Assembly (NCBI RefSeq): GCF_032854445.1
Contig: NC_088303.1
Coordinates: 23,725,265-23,789,264 of the forward strand
DNA: 64,000 nt
Reading direction: 5' to 3'
Source of the DNA: Liolophura sinensis
Taxonomy: Eukaryota; Mollusca; Polyplacophora; Chitonida; Chitonidae
The notes beneath the pieces were generated by a model that saw only the letters and a program-made list of their open reading frames with translations, made no database searches and was not told where the DNA came from. Position numbers and translations under genes: made by a program. Below are positions 1-12,015 of this stretch, in pieces (the stretch's first letter is position 1; each line of letters starts with the position of its first letter).

Positions 1-324
1 CACATAATGTCTGATTTTTAATACTGCCAGACTGTTCCAAGAACATCTGAACATTATTCACATCAGGCCATTTAATATACTTGCACAGATGCCAGATGGT
101 ACCACACTGTTCCACCCATTATTTATGGAAACTAATTCAATAGCTATACAGAAGACGTCTGTGCATATTCGTCATAGGCTTAGCGATGAGGTGTGTGGTA
201 GGCAAGCCAAAACTCATGCAGATATGTTGAAAGCTTGTAATATATTATGGTTGAACGAACAATGAAAGCTGATAAATACCAATCTCTCAATACAAGAAAC
301 TCTTGTTCTAAGGTAGAACGTTTC

Positions 325-680
325 GGGGACCTAATGGTTAGAGAGTCCGCATCGAAGTCGGGAGACCTGGGATCCAACCCGACATACCAAAGGCTTTAAA
401 TATGGTACTCGTTGCTGCCTCGATTGGCGCTTAGCAAGGAGGGTTAGAGCAAGGATACATCCAAATGTGTCAGGGCGAGTTCATGGCGTCAAAGTGTTGC
501 CACCACTAAAGTATCATGCCGAAGACACCAGACATGACATAACCGGTCCCGATAGCACAGTGGAAATCCTTCCTGCACAACAAGTAGGCACATTACATGC
601 GCTCTAAGGATTTTTTCGTAGTCATATGTCTGATAAAGTGCGACGTTAAAACCTCAAGCACCCACTCACTCATCAGAGAA
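325..680 (+). repeat. tRNA-derived SINE, family C, rearranged
   Basis: The left end has a tRNA-like head (box A-like 'taatggttagag', box B-like 'gggatccaacccg'). The right end carries the tail core found in the other SINEs of this window ('gtcatatg..', 'gcgacgttaaaacct') and ends in CACTCACTC. The middle includes a piece (about 548-600, 'gatagcacagtggaaatcc') that matches family B, so the copy is a chimera or was interrupted. Related copies lie at 37857-38158 and 41345-41668. Confidence 0.6.
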
Positions 681-830
681 GACACCAAACCCAGTCACAT
701 TATACTAACACCGGGCCATTCAGTCGCGGTGTCAGTATAATGTGACTGGGTGGGATGTCATGTCTGGTGTCTTCGGCATGATACTTCAATGGCGTCAGCA
801 CTTCGGCGACATGAACTCGCCCTGCCTCAT
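473..830. repeat. Nested inverted repeat with 24-bp hairpin core
   Basis: Outer arms at about 473-545 and 755-830 are diverged inverted copies of one another (both contain 'tcatgccgaagacacc' in opposite orientation). Inside them, 690-713 and 727-750 form a 24-bp hairpin with one mismatch and a 13-nt loop, its arms beginning 'cccagtcacattata'. It looks like a head-to-head fusion of two SINE-C body segments. Confidence 0.65.
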
Positions 831-1326
831 GAGCATGAACACAGCATATGCTACATTTACGTGGATATTCAAACGACGCATGAACTCTAACAGCTTGTTC
901 TAACAAGCCTGGATTCACGCAACTTCTTGTTCTTTTGCTTAAGCAAAAGTGTTCAGCTTAAGCAAAATAATACACTGATTATGAAGTATTTTATTCAAGT
1001 TTTCTCGAGAAACACTCCATGATGGACTTTATGGTTTGTCCAGTCAATGTCGCAGCGGAATAACAACCGGAGCTCCCGGAATAAACCATCCACTTGGCTA
1101 GTTACTGACGAAACGAACAGATTTACACGCTCTATTAGCACGATCTTCAACGGTCGTAAAGCTGTCCCACGGGCACCGACGACAGATTGTTGTCACTAAC
1201 GCCTAAAACCAGACAACTGGAAAATACAAAATTTTCATGTTCAATCCTGGAATCTTAATAAAGACTTCACACTGATGTTAATAGACATCTTAAAATACAG
1301 ACGATATAATAAAGTACACTCTCTTT

Positions 1327-1600
1327 TCCGGTGTTCATCAGAGTCTGTCCGGTGTTCATCGCAATATATCCGGTGTTCATCGAAGTCGTTCCGGTGTTAA
1401 TCCATTTCTCTCCGGTGTTCATCAAAATATATCCGGTGTTTATCGAAATATATCCGGTGTTCATCGGAGTCATTCCGGTGTTCATTGAATTCTCTCCGGT
1501 GTTCATCGAAATATATCCGGTGTTCATCAAAATCTCCCCGGTGTTTATCGAAGTGTCTCAGGTGTTCCATCGAAATCCGATCAAAATTTCTCCGGCGTTA
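1327..1600. repeat. 21-bp minisatellite, about 12 copies
   Basis: Tandem units of 21 bp start with 'tccggtgttcatcgaaat'. About eleven units are regular, and the last ones (from about 1555) are degenerate. As 21 is a multiple of 3, both strands stay open as 7-residue repeats (PVFIEIY on +, MNTGYIS on -). There is no other sign of a gene, so these frames are taken to be by-products of the array. Confidence 0.9.
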
Positions 1601-1872
1601 TTCACATTCTCAACTATTCTTAAATTTTCATTGTCAAAAGCAAATGCTAAGCACATAAATTAATGACGTTATACCCGGTCACTGGGAAAGAACTTCTCTT
1701 CCTTTCTCCCAGCTGGCCACTGACTAATTTCATTGTGTTGAGGAGAGTAAAGAATCGCCATCTACTACTTAAACAACAAACGTGAAGACTTTACTGAATA
1801 CCTCTGAAATAGGACCACAAACTCGCTATAAAAGGGTTGCAATGATGTGTTTTTTCTTTTTCACTCCCTAAG

Positions 1873-3090
1873 GAGCCGGAAGTGTTAACGTGTACACAGA
1901 ACGTTCCCTGCAAATGGGCTATGTGCTCGTGGGAACCGGATCCTAGCCAACCCAGTCGATGTGAAATCATGGAAAACGAGTAAGTCTCAGAATGAAGAAT
2001 GTGCTGAAATAAACCATTGCACAACCACTGCAATTCACCAAAGATTTGTTGCAAACGGTATAAATACCTTTGATTATATCTACCAAAGAAGTTGGCTTTG
2101 TACTCGGCCGGAATAGTTAACTATTCTATGAACTTTTAAATGTTATCCTAAGTTTAGCAACTCAAGTTTTAAAAATATGAGCTGTAAAAGAATAAACAAG
2201 ACAGAAAGACAAAACGCTAAAGATAAACTAAAAGGAAAAGTCACTCTAAAGTAAATTAAAACACTTTTTTCAATATCTTGTGTTATATATATACTGACAG
2301 ATTTTCAAATACATCGAAGCAATATATTTCGAATTTTACGATTATGTATTTAAAACATCGTGAGAAAACTTCAAATGTGAGATGTCACTGGTTAAAAATA
2401 AGAGATATCATAATAACCGTAAAAGCAGTTCTGATGTGTTTTGTTTGTCTTGTAGGTGTGTCTGTCCTCCGGCCACGGAATGTAAACCCACGGACATCAT
2501 GCACCCCAGATCAACCTTTGTCTCCATCCAGTACAGATGCCTGATTACCAACAGGTTAATACGCCCCTAATACATCTGCTGGATTGGACATGGATCCAGG
2601 ATCCATTTCGCAACGACGAATGACAGACTAGAACAATTCGCACTTAGAACTTATCGGGTTCAGTTGAATGTGTTTGTACGGTGTTTAGCATGTAATGAAG
2701 TGTTTAATTATTATTTCGCTTTGCTAAGTTATACTGGTTCAGTCTTTTACATTAAAGTTATTCAGTGCCAGTTTCATTTGCCACATGTGCTACTGTATAT
2801 GACTCCATTTTTTTTGTTTAAGTGGCAAAAACAATTTCCAATTTTTATTTGAAACGGCAATGTCTATAAAGGGGCTTTTCTACTTTGGAGATAATATTTC
2901 GTCATCTTGGAATGTCTTTACGTCATTGCCTGCAAGTTTTATTTATGTAACTTATTTTTTCCCGTGAGCCTTCACATATTTTCTGACTGGATGGGTAGTC
3001 GCTTCTTTAATTTATTTGTACGGTTCTAGTTTCATTTCAATATCGATATTTTCATGTCATTGGCGTTGTGAATAAAGGGTCTTTTTTTTC
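1873..3090 (+). CDS. Cys-rich secreted-type protein, last two exons (partial gene)
   Basis: Two exons fit each other in phase. Exon A is 1873-1979 (35 codons plus 2 nt). It follows a long pyrimidine tract ending in CCCTAAG and is followed by a consensus GTAAGT donor. Exon B starts at 2456 after TTGTAG in the matching phase and reads to TAA at 2568-2570. The joined 73 or so residues hold eight cysteines, including TCTQNVPCKWAMCSWEPD and ECVCPPATECKP, ending in VSIQYRCL. An AATAAA at 3071-3076 could end the transcript. The amino end and any signal peptide lie outside the window or were not found. An alternative is that a donor at 2554 (AACAG/GTTAAT) continues to a further exon. The spacing resembles small disulphide domains such as lectin-like or WAP-like modules, but I do not recognise the family. 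The splice logic is seen directly; secretion is inferred from the cysteines. Confidence 0.45.
3071..3076 (+). promoter_or_regulatory. Polyadenylation signal AATAAA
   Basis: A canonical AATAAA, followed by a T-rich stretch, lies about 500 nt after the stop codon of the Cys-rich gene, on the same strand. It is a reasonable end for that transcript, but A/T-rich DNA gives many chance matches. Confidence 0.35.
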
Positions 3091-3439
3091 AAACCGATTT
3101 ATTCCGGACTTTTAAATTTAGAACAGTCTTTAAAACGGCGATTTAAACAAAAGGCGCCTCAGTATCTGTGACAGTAATGATACCAGTATTCGGCCTACTT
3201 CACAAACCCAGTTTTGACTGATTTAAATCGATTTTTGCTCTTTGGGTTCATTTACTTCATTGATGTTTTACACCGTATTGCTCTTCACATCCATGTACTA
3301 CAATACTGCAGTACCAGCTTAGCAACACTGAATTAAATAAATAAAAGAGCAATACTAGAAGGTTACGTTCACATGTTTGCTTTGTCTTGGGTTACCTGGC
3401 CGACAAGTTGTTTTCCTCGCATCACCTGTTGTTCCTCAT

Positions 3440-4420
3440 TGCTTATCTAGTTTAGTTTTGTTAACTGGAGTATCATGTCTCAGTCGTATGACATCAGAAT
3501 ATGACATCCGATCAACGTCACACACCAAATATGACATTCGATAAACGGAGTATCGTGTTCCAGACATAGGATATGACATCCAACTAATAGTGTATCCCCT
3601 TGCAGACACAAGATACGTCATCCGATGACAGGAATATCATGTCTGAGACATAAGATATGACATCCGATTGACAGCGTATCATGTATTAAACACCCGATAA
3701 CCGATGCGTTATGCCTAAGACGTAAGATGTGACACACGAGAAGCGAAACATAGTGTCTGTGACATAGAATATGACATCCGATGGCCGGAGTATTCGGTTT
3801 TAGACACACGATATGACAACAGACACGACACCATAAAAAAATCTAGACTCAGTTTGATGACACCCGATAAACCGGAGTATCACGTCTGAGATATAAAATA
3901 TGACATTCAAATAACAGCGTATCGCGTGGGAAAGATCATGCATGGCATCCAATGACCGGGTTATCCGGTCCCGATAAGACCAGATACGACACCCTACCAG
4001 AATCTAATCGCAGTTTGATGAGACCCGATAACAGGAGTACCGGTATCATATCCTAGACATAAGATACGACATCCAGTTTACAATGTATCGCGTCGCAGAT
4101 ATCAGATATGACATTCAATAACGGAGTTATAATGGCTATGATATAAATATGACATCTTGTACCACAGTGTACGATTTTGAACACCCTATATGACACTAGA
4201 TACGACACCCTACATGAATCTAGTAGCAGTTAGATCACACCGGATAACCGGAGTAACATATCTGCTACATAAGATATGACATCCAGTTAACAGTGTATCT
4301 CGTCGAAGACACAAGGTACACCGCATGACATCCGATGACCGGAGCATCCGCTCTCAGACAACCCATATAACACCCTACAAAAAATTAGTCGCAGTTTGAC
4401 GATCCGAAGACAAAATGTCC
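3440..4420. repeat. Degenerate satellite, about 45-bp unit
   Basis: The phrases 'agatatgacatccgat', 'gagtatc' and 'gtctgagacataag' recur roughly every 45 bp with many substitutions and indels across nearly 1 kb. Some longer-range order is visible: 'cagtttgatga..acccgataa' recurs at about 3850, 4013 and 4227. The short open frames here are artefacts of the array. Confidence 0.8.
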
Positions 4421-4806
4421 TCACACTAATGATCATACACCCTAAGCATCAAGCAGACTGGAGGAGTCTATCTGTGTTAATTCTCTTGGCCCCCAGGCCC
4501 ACGAATCAGCCTTAGACTTAAGTCAGATTTTATTTTAATGTTAAGAATGTTTATGTGTGATACTTAGAAGAGTCTTAGAGTTACAAAACAAAAGCGGAAA
4601 ATAACTTTTAAGTTCAAGTAAAAGTTGCGGAATAAAAATTAAAACTAAGTCTCACTTAAGTCCTAAATGTTTAAGACGGATTCGTGGTCTTGGTGTAAGG
4701 TGACAGTTGTACAAGCCGAGTAAGGCTTTGCATTTTTAATTTTCAACAGTCGAGGATGTTCCATACATGCCTGGATTCTCAACATCACGTTTAAATACGC
4801 CCGCAG

Positions 4807-4952
4807 AGGTAAGGTCAGTCAGCAACCTACAGATGGTCGTGGGCTCCCCCCTAGCTTTGCCCGGTTTCTTCCCACCTTTGCTGGCCGGCGGCGTGTAAGT
4901 GAAATATTCTTGAATGCGGCGTAAAACACCAATGACATAAATAAATAAATGC
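4807..4952 (+). repeat. SINE family A, 5'-truncated
   Basis: This copy matches the 3' two thirds of family A: 'cagcaacctacagatggtcgtgg', 'ggccggcggcgtgtaagtg', 'aatattcttgaatgcggcg' and an ATAAATAAAT tail. The tRNA head is missing. About 360 bases on its left (4430-4806) show no gene. Confidence 0.85.
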
Positions 4953-5312
4953 TACGTTAAGAATATCATAAATGTACATGGCACATAAATTTGACGGTAG
5001 AAAAACTGATCCTCACGTGATATTCAGAATAACAAGTGCTAGGATAGGTGAGAGTTGGGACCACGTTAGATTCTCACCTTTAGGACTGTTCATACGAATC
5101 AGGCTGATGCTGACTCAAAAGTGGCCATCTGTATTGATGGTCGTTATTAAATATTTTCAGTTGTTATATGATCAGTTTTAAATATTTGACAGCGGTTAGT
5201 TTTATGAGTTGATCTAAAAAAAATCTAGAAAAACTCACAGCACCTTATGAAGTACAAATGTTTAAATATTAGCTTGCATGTACTTGGTATGGGCGAAAAA
5301 AACAAACAGACC

Positions 5313-5480
5313 GTATGGCGTCTCAGTGAAGCAGCACTAGATAAAAGAGCGGTGGAAATCCCGCCAGCAACAAGGAGACACATTACATACACTCTAAGGA
5401 TTTCTTCGTCGTCATATGACTGAAACATTGTTAAGTACGACGAAAAATCCCCAGAACTCACTCACTCACTCACTCAAACA
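5313..5480 (+). repeat. SINE family B, 5'-truncated
   Basis: The body 'cgtctcagtgaagcagcac' is followed by 'gagcggtggaaatcc', 'ctctaaggatttcttcgtcg' and the shared tail core, then (CACT)n. The same body recurs at 5961-6132 (+), 12502-12860 (-) and 24866-25100 (-). Confidence 0.85.
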
Positions 5481-5960
5481 AGGCGATTCCGACACAGGCG
5501 AAGGATTTTCCTTGCATGAAAAGAATCAAGCTAAAACGCACAAGTGTTGTAATTCAGGTGTAAGTATTTTTCACTCTATCTTTTGCCGCTTTCTGACACA
5601 TATTCATGTATCACACCACACAGGTAGGGAACACATCATCCAGTCGTACCACATTATTCCAACACCGGATTGTTTTGGGTACAGGTGTAACTATGAAACA
5701 CCACATTACACCCATGTAGGTCTCTTGTTCTCTATGTGGTAAAATGGTGTCACCTACTAGGGATGAGTTCTAAAACGACTGGTAGCGCACACCTTCGTAC
5801 ATGCCAGATTCGAAACATAGCAATCCAGCTATTTTAGTGCTCTTCGCCTCTATGAAGATACTTATTCTAATTACTACATCTTATAAATTAGTATGGTATA
5901 CAATTTACATATTAATTTAATTAATTCAGCTATGGAATATTCCTTGCGTTTTCTCCTCAC

Positions 5961-6132
5961 CTTCGGTAAGTCGTCTCAGTGAAGCAGCACTAAATAAAAG
6001 AGCGGTGGAAATCCATCCTGCAACAAGGAGGCACATTACACGTACATGCACCCTAAGGATTCCTTCGTGGTCGTATGACTGAAAAATTGTTGAGTACGAC
6101 GTTAAACCCCAAGCACTCACTCGCACTCACTC
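5961..6132 (+). repeat. SINE family B, 5'-truncated
   Basis: Nearly the same body as the copy at 5313, with the tail 'gagtacgacgttaaacccc' and a CACTCACTC end. It has no tRNA head. Confidence 0.85.
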
Positions 6133-7123
6133 TATACGTTCATAGTTTTTTGGTGGTTTATGATGAACATTGTCTTGGAAACTGATCTTGCAATAACTAA
6201 TCCGGAACGTCAGTTATGGTGGACGGCAGAACGCCTATTTCCACTCACAAATTCGCAGTGTTTATATATTTACTTGCTTGTTGTTTAATGGCCATAATAA
6301 AGAATTTTGGAACGACACGTTTTATGAAAAATTGAGAAATCCTGAGCAACCGGACTAAAACAACGCTGTTACGCGAGTTTAGAGAGTAACGAACTCTCCC
6401 TCATGTAGCATGTACATGTAAGTAAGATTAGTGCATAGAAGACAAGTGGTCTTCAGGAAATTCCATGGGAATACCGCCATTGGCTAATAGCAACCAAAGG
6501 CCCCGAGAACATTGGTATGTTTAACTATGCCTGCAATAATTATTTCCAAACAGACTGATTAAACACGCAGATATAGGTATCCAGTCATTAATTTAGGCTT
6601 CAGACAGTTCAGAAGGGCAGCTAAGGAGAAAAATTAGTTCCTTGTAAAAGATTTTACTCATCGTGGTGAATTAAGCACTAAAGGGGTTTCTTTCACCGCG
6701 TGGGGCTTCAACTTTGTCTGCTTTAGAATTTCTCAGCCGTTGGATAATAATACCTACAAACAAACAGCCAATGACAAGTCCCTGAGGACATCACTTACAC
6801 TTATGCTGACGCCAATGCGAAGTGAACCAGTTATAGTCTCACCCTGTCCAGGGTATTACGTAAGTCTCGGACACAATGCAAATCTGTCTGCTCCATGACT
6901 CACTCTGGCCTCCCACGCAACGAACTTATCTTTGTTTAGATCGAAATTGATGTTAATTTGTTCTGTTAATCAGTCTAGAACAGTATCAAGCTAATCATGA
7001 TCTCTTTCAGAATATAAAAACCATATAACACATGCAGCATATAAACTCACAAACCGTATAAATATAAGTTATTGGCAGGAATAAGGCTCAGTTAAGCCTT
7101 ATATCCATAAAGCCATGATAATA
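6133..7123. other. No gene seen
   Basis: I see no splice-bounded exon, repeat array or recognisable domain in this stretch on either strand. Confidence 0.5.
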
Positions 7124-7507
7124 TCATAAAGAGGAGAATAAAATAAATAGATAAATAAATAATAATAAATTAATATGTATAAGATTAACCCGTGACGACC
7201 TAAGGGAAAGTAACTTAGTCAATAATTTATATAGAAACGACTTTAGATGGGAAGATTGTGTTGTTTTAAGTAACGAAGGCAACGTATTACAATCGCGAGG
7301 TCCAATTATTTTAAGTGAGCAATAAGAAAAGATAGACTTAAATATAGTCTTATATGAGTGTAGATGGTGATCACGTGTATTGTATTGGTGGACTTCTGAT
7401 TGCCTGTGAAAATAACGGCAGAAACATTTAGGATTATTTTCATAATGGCAAGTGTAGGTGTTCACAACCGGAAGGCAGGATAAGATGATGAGTTGGACAC
7501 ACGACAC
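7124..7507 (-). mobile_element. LINE reverse-transcriptase ORF, C-terminal remnant
   Basis: About 127 codons are open on the minus strand. They contain the carboxy-terminal signature of CR1/L2-type and related LINE polymerases: a 'YNTRDHHLHSY' block, then 'IIGPRDCNTLP', then a 'SHLKSFLYKLL' helix. The polymerase core (YxDD) is absent, so this is a 5'-truncated insertion. The bases beyond the stop (below 7124) are A/T-rich, as expected for a LINE 3' UTR. The clade call is uncertain. Confidence 0.7.
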
Positions 7508-9510
7508 TGCTAAAGTAGCCTACAGTTCAATCAGTGTCCTTTGGCGCCATCGATTTCTGCAAACACCGTTTGTCGTCTGCGTGACCTACCATTTTTGTTG
7601 TCGGTCTAATACAATGAATTGAAAGAGGCGTCATAACATCACTACTAAGAAACTTACGCTTCTTTAACAGTTTGTCTCATTTTACCAACATTTTCCCGAA
7701 AAAGAAACGCTGAGATTTTAAACCACTTTATTGTATAATTTAATACACACAGCATGGAGAGTAAAACCATTGCAGTTACGACAATGTGATAGCTAGCAAA
7801 TGGTCACACGTTAACGGTGAAATCTAGCCTCTTTTGTCAGTTTACCTCAAACAAGGTTTTATTTTAACTGTTCATGTATAAAATGCTTCAATAGTAGCAA
7901 TTTACACGACCTCTTGCATCATGGCTTTGTAGCATCATTAGCTACAAAACCCAGGGATCTTAATTGCAATTGATTAGATGTCCGTGATCTAGATTTGATC
8001 ACATTTAACATACAATTACACTAAGGCTGTCTGGGCCCAGTTTTTTTTAAAGTGTATTAGCAGTAAAGCCCAGTATTAACTATAGTGGGAACTAAAGTGC
8101 CAAATGTTAGTTTTGTAATAGGCAAAGACTGTTATTACGTTTTAAGCCTGGCTTAACATCTAATACACTTTTGAACAAATGGCCCCTGGATATTAATATT
8201 TTAATACTGGTGGGCATATTTGGTACTATTCTCAGACTAACCATTCCTGGCCCCCTCCCCACTCAACCTCAATTAACCTCTTGTGCAAATACAAATTTTA
8301 CAGAAACTCACTTCTCATTATCATGCACTCAATTCTTTGGGATTAGAACATGTTCACTGCATGGGTTTTACTCCCGCCCACCACTCACATGAGTAAATGG
8401 TGAATAAATGAACGAAGTGCATCAGTAACTGTCAGAAGAGATGTTACCATGGCTTTACCGCCTTGCCCCTTGGACTATTACATACATATGACGGAGATTC
8501 ATGTGCATAATAAAGCCTAATGGAATGTATAATTATACATCCATTTAATTTCTGTTAATAAAAGCCCATTAACATAAATGCGTTTTCGAGTATTTGGGTC
8601 TGAGCATTACAAACCGTAAGGCATTCGGCTACTGGTGCTGTCTAAGGTTATAGTCTCTCTACTAATGAATATTAACTCCACACACCTGCCGTATGAAGTA
8701 TCGGGTTGCCGAAAACCGATAACTGCCACAGAATGGCATCAGATGATTGGGGAAGCCGCTTTTCCTAGTTTGATACAGTGTTTACTTTGAGATGAATGTA
8801 ACACTGACTAAAAGCCCCGCCCTAGGTACTGAAGATGATTGTCTCACCCCTCCCTTGATTTCCTGTTTTGAAACCCACTGGATCAATAATAGGCCTTCCT
8901 CTGCTTTGACAACTTGTGTTGTGTCGTTACACGAGCAAAACTGCGATAAAACTAAACTATTTTTGAACTAAGTTGGATTTTTAAATAAATTTAGTTGGGC
9001 AAAAGAGTGTACAAGTCAGTTGAATGCTCACCCACTCAAGCCAAATCTTTAATTTCAGTACATTTAAAAAAGAAAAATGAGTATGGATACAGTGCGATTG
9101 ATAATGTTGGTTCTAAGTTATTTGTAGACAACAGTCGACCAACTTAAGCAGAAAGATTCTTGCATGGGAAAAATGAGGTTTTAAGAAACATCTGTGTGAA
9201 CAGAAGTAGAAGTAGACTAAAGCAGACGAAAGCATTCAATATGGCGTCGACGTAGATACATTTACAGCATATATTGTCCCCCACCCCACGATGATGGGAT
9301 TAGCCAATGTATAACTGATTATTTCTTAAGTTACAACTGATACATCAATGAAATATACCGGTTCCTGATTAACACTTACACAATGTGCACTCGCTAAACC
9401 ATAAATTGCCAATGTCATTACTAAATACCTGCTCCCCCCAACTCTTGGTTTCCTATATACACACTTGATAGCGTGTGTGATACCATAGACATAACCTACA
9501 CCAGTTTAAT
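7508..9510. other. No gene seen; old repeat at about 7740-7890
   Basis: The only structure noticed is a segment at about 7740-7890 ('caaatggtcacacgttaacggtg', then 'tcagtttacct') that resembles 60390-60530. No coding exon could be supported. Confidence 0.45.
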
Positions 9511-9511
9511 C

Positions 9512-9592
9512 CAGGTTTCCCTCCGCCATAATGCCGGCCGCCGTCGTAAGTGAAAAATTCTTGAGTACGGCGTAAAACACCAATCAAATAAA
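9512..9592 (+). repeat. SINE family A, 3' end only
   Basis: 'cataatgccggccgccgtcg', 'aaattcttgagtacggcg' and 'caatcaaataaata' are the last ~80 nt of family A. Confidence 0.8.
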
Positions 9593-10510
9593 TACACCAG
9601 TTTAATACGGATTTTTACATTTCTTCAAAGCTCAATCACTTGAGCGCCATACAGTGCTAACATACGTACTGACTTCACTAGTAATGGAACAGGCTAACTG
9701 GTACATTGAAATTTAGCCTTGCACCTAACCATAAGTTATAGCACTACAGGAAGGTTGCGTTAAGTTGACGTGAGAATCCCCATTACAGGGAGGACTTATC
9801 CACAAAATGTTCCCTAAAACCGGAGAGAACAGTGACAAAATAGAACCAAGGACATATCTAGAAGCTGTTTTCCTGGTCTGCACTGATGCAGCACTGGTCT
9901 AATTGCGTGAGGCCGAAGAAGATATAACAGTCACTGAACACTTCAGCCTAACATTTTTTCCCTTGAGAGAGACAAAAGTCCCAAGATGTATCACGTTTAT
10001 AGACACCCACCTACACCGACATCACAGAAGTGTAATTAGAGTTACGAGGTGGAGTCACGGAAAACAGTTTTCTGCTGGAGTGCCTAAATGATCACAGCAT
10101 GATAACCACAAAAAAGGTTAAACAGCCTGGTATGATGTCTCAGAACAATAGCGCCACTGTTGGTTGTAATCCTTGGGAAACAAAGAGTCAAGGTGTTTGC
10201 TGAAGTGAACGACCTATCAGTTTTTGCTTTAATGACACCACTATTTTCAGAGTACTGGGGATATACATGACAATACGAATTTTGTTTCATCCACCGGGGG
10301 ATTCGGTTAAATTGACATCATTCCTGAGCATGTAATGCATTTCTTAAAGGATGCAGGAGAATATACTATAAAACGAAGACTATGGTTTTCAGGGAAATGA
10401 AGAAAGATATGTCCTCAAAACATACCTTGTTTTTTGGGTTTTTTTTTTCATTTTGAGGCATATTTCATTTTTCTTAATAGCCCCTCTATTTAATGCAGGT
10501 GGGGGGGGGG

Positions 10511-10743
10511 GGGCCTCCGTGGCTCAGTAGATTAGCGCGCTAGCTCAGCGTTTTTACCCAGGAGTCTCTCACCAATGCGGTCGTTGTGAGTTCAAGTCCA
10601 GCTCATGCTGGCTTCCTCTCCCACCGTACGTGGGCAGGTCCGTCAGCAACCTGCCGATGGTCGTGGGTTTCCCCGGGCTCTGCCGTCGTATAAGTGAAGT
10701 ACTCTTAAGTACGGTGTAAAACACCAATCAAATAAATAAATGC
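10511..10743 (+). repeat. SINE family A, near full length
   Basis: This is a complete element after a poly-G run. The tRNA-like head (box A 'tggctcagtagattagcgcg', box B region 'gtcgttgtgagttcaagtcc') is followed by the body and the tail 'caatcaaataaataaatg'. A stretch ('ccggtttcctcccaccataatgc' in other copies) is missing near 10680. Confidence 0.9.
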
Positions 10744-11820
10744 ATATTTTTCATCAATGGTCGGAAATATTCGGAAATTACGTCATCGATGAACATACCG
10801 GGAATGCGGGATCAGCTTAGCGCACCCAATGTGAGCTCTCTCCCTAATGAAGTTGTTCTGACAGTTGTCACTGTTGATGTCACCACAGCAGGTTACTTCA
10901 TTCTTGGACTCACCGCATTAAAATTGTAGTTCAATCCATTTTAACGCCCTGCAAAGAAAACTGAGAAGCTTTTCTGTGAGTCCGTATATTAGGTCATAGA
11001 CTCCTTAGAACACAAAAGCCAAGTGTTTCATGTATCATTTAGGATAATGTTCCGACACTTCATCATAATGTTATTCAGGAATAATGGCCATAAATTTGAC
11101 TGTCAGTGGTCATTATACTATGGAACTTTGAATTTTGCACTTGGTAAATGGGGAGAATGAATATGTACGCCCAAAGGTATAAAACCAGACAACTTGTTAT
11201 GAAACGACTTTAACGAAAAGCTTCTTCTACATGTAAATCCAACCAATACTACATCACTATGTTCCTTACTACGGGAGATATACACAGTCCTACATCGAAG
11301 TATATTCTCTGTCTTAACTGCTCATCTGTACTTTTCACAGACAAAACACTTCAAAAATGCAATGGGCCGACAAACCAACACCCATTCCCTTCTACAATAT
11401 TTTTTCACTCTTCACTTAAAAAAAGTTTACGTGTATACAAAAATTCACTGAAGTTTGTTTGGTTTTAGTTTTTATAGTATTGCCTGAGTGGAGTGCCCGG
11501 GAAGCCCAGTTAATTATATAAATGTGGTCTACAAATCTATTCCAAAAACATTTATGAATGAGTGAAAATATTTTAGATATATTTTTCATTTTAGTTTTTG
11601 CTGTATTTATCTTCAATGCCTGCGACATGACCCTGGCATCCGGCATTTTTGTGGGTCCCTTTACCTACTAGTCATTTGTGTTGTTATTTAGTCTCTGAGT
11701 TTCAAGGATCAGGGTTGAAAAGCTCTAGTCAGTAATCGTAGAAGACCAACATCGAAAACAAAAGTTGGTTTGAATTCGTAAGAATAGGTGACTGTAATGA
11801 AATCTATTTCAGAATCAACG
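10744..11820. other. No gene seen; diverged repeat near its start
   Basis: About 10797-10935 ('gatcagcttagcgcaccc', 'caggttacttcattcttgg') resembles 13525-13650 ('accagcttagcgccctcc', 'caggctacttaatttccgg'). The rest shows nothing I can name. Confidence 0.4.
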
Positions 11821-11834
11821 CATATCAAAGATAC

Positions 11835-12015
11835 CTGTGCAACATCCAATTCTTGCATGGGTAACAACCAAAGTAATTCGGCCCAAAGCTGCTTGATCTA
11901 TTGCCTGTTCCATTCTTTGAGCTCAAAATTTGTGAAAAATCTGGTAACATAGTATTCTTGCATTGCAAGTGAAGAGCACACAACCTGGCTTGGACCACAG
12001 TTGCCATTGCTAGGA
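11835..12015 (-). pseudogene. Exon-like segment, conflicting frames
   Basis: On the minus strand a pyrimidine-rich acceptor (CTTTTTTCCTAG) at about 12012 and a donor-like CACAG/GTATCT at about 11836 bracket some 177 nt. One frame is fully open (begins MATVVQARLCALHLQ). A second frame also reads like protein (QEYYVTRFFTNFELKEWNRQ, then IKQLWAELLWLL) but has one TAG between the two parts. I cannot tell which frame was real. It may be a decayed exon or a chance open stretch. Confidence 0.25.

Noticed and set aside
1267-1663. Overlapping open frames of 87 and 110 codons on opposite strands
   Set aside because: They are produced by the 21-bp tandem array (a multiple of 3) and have no start context, splice sites or domains.
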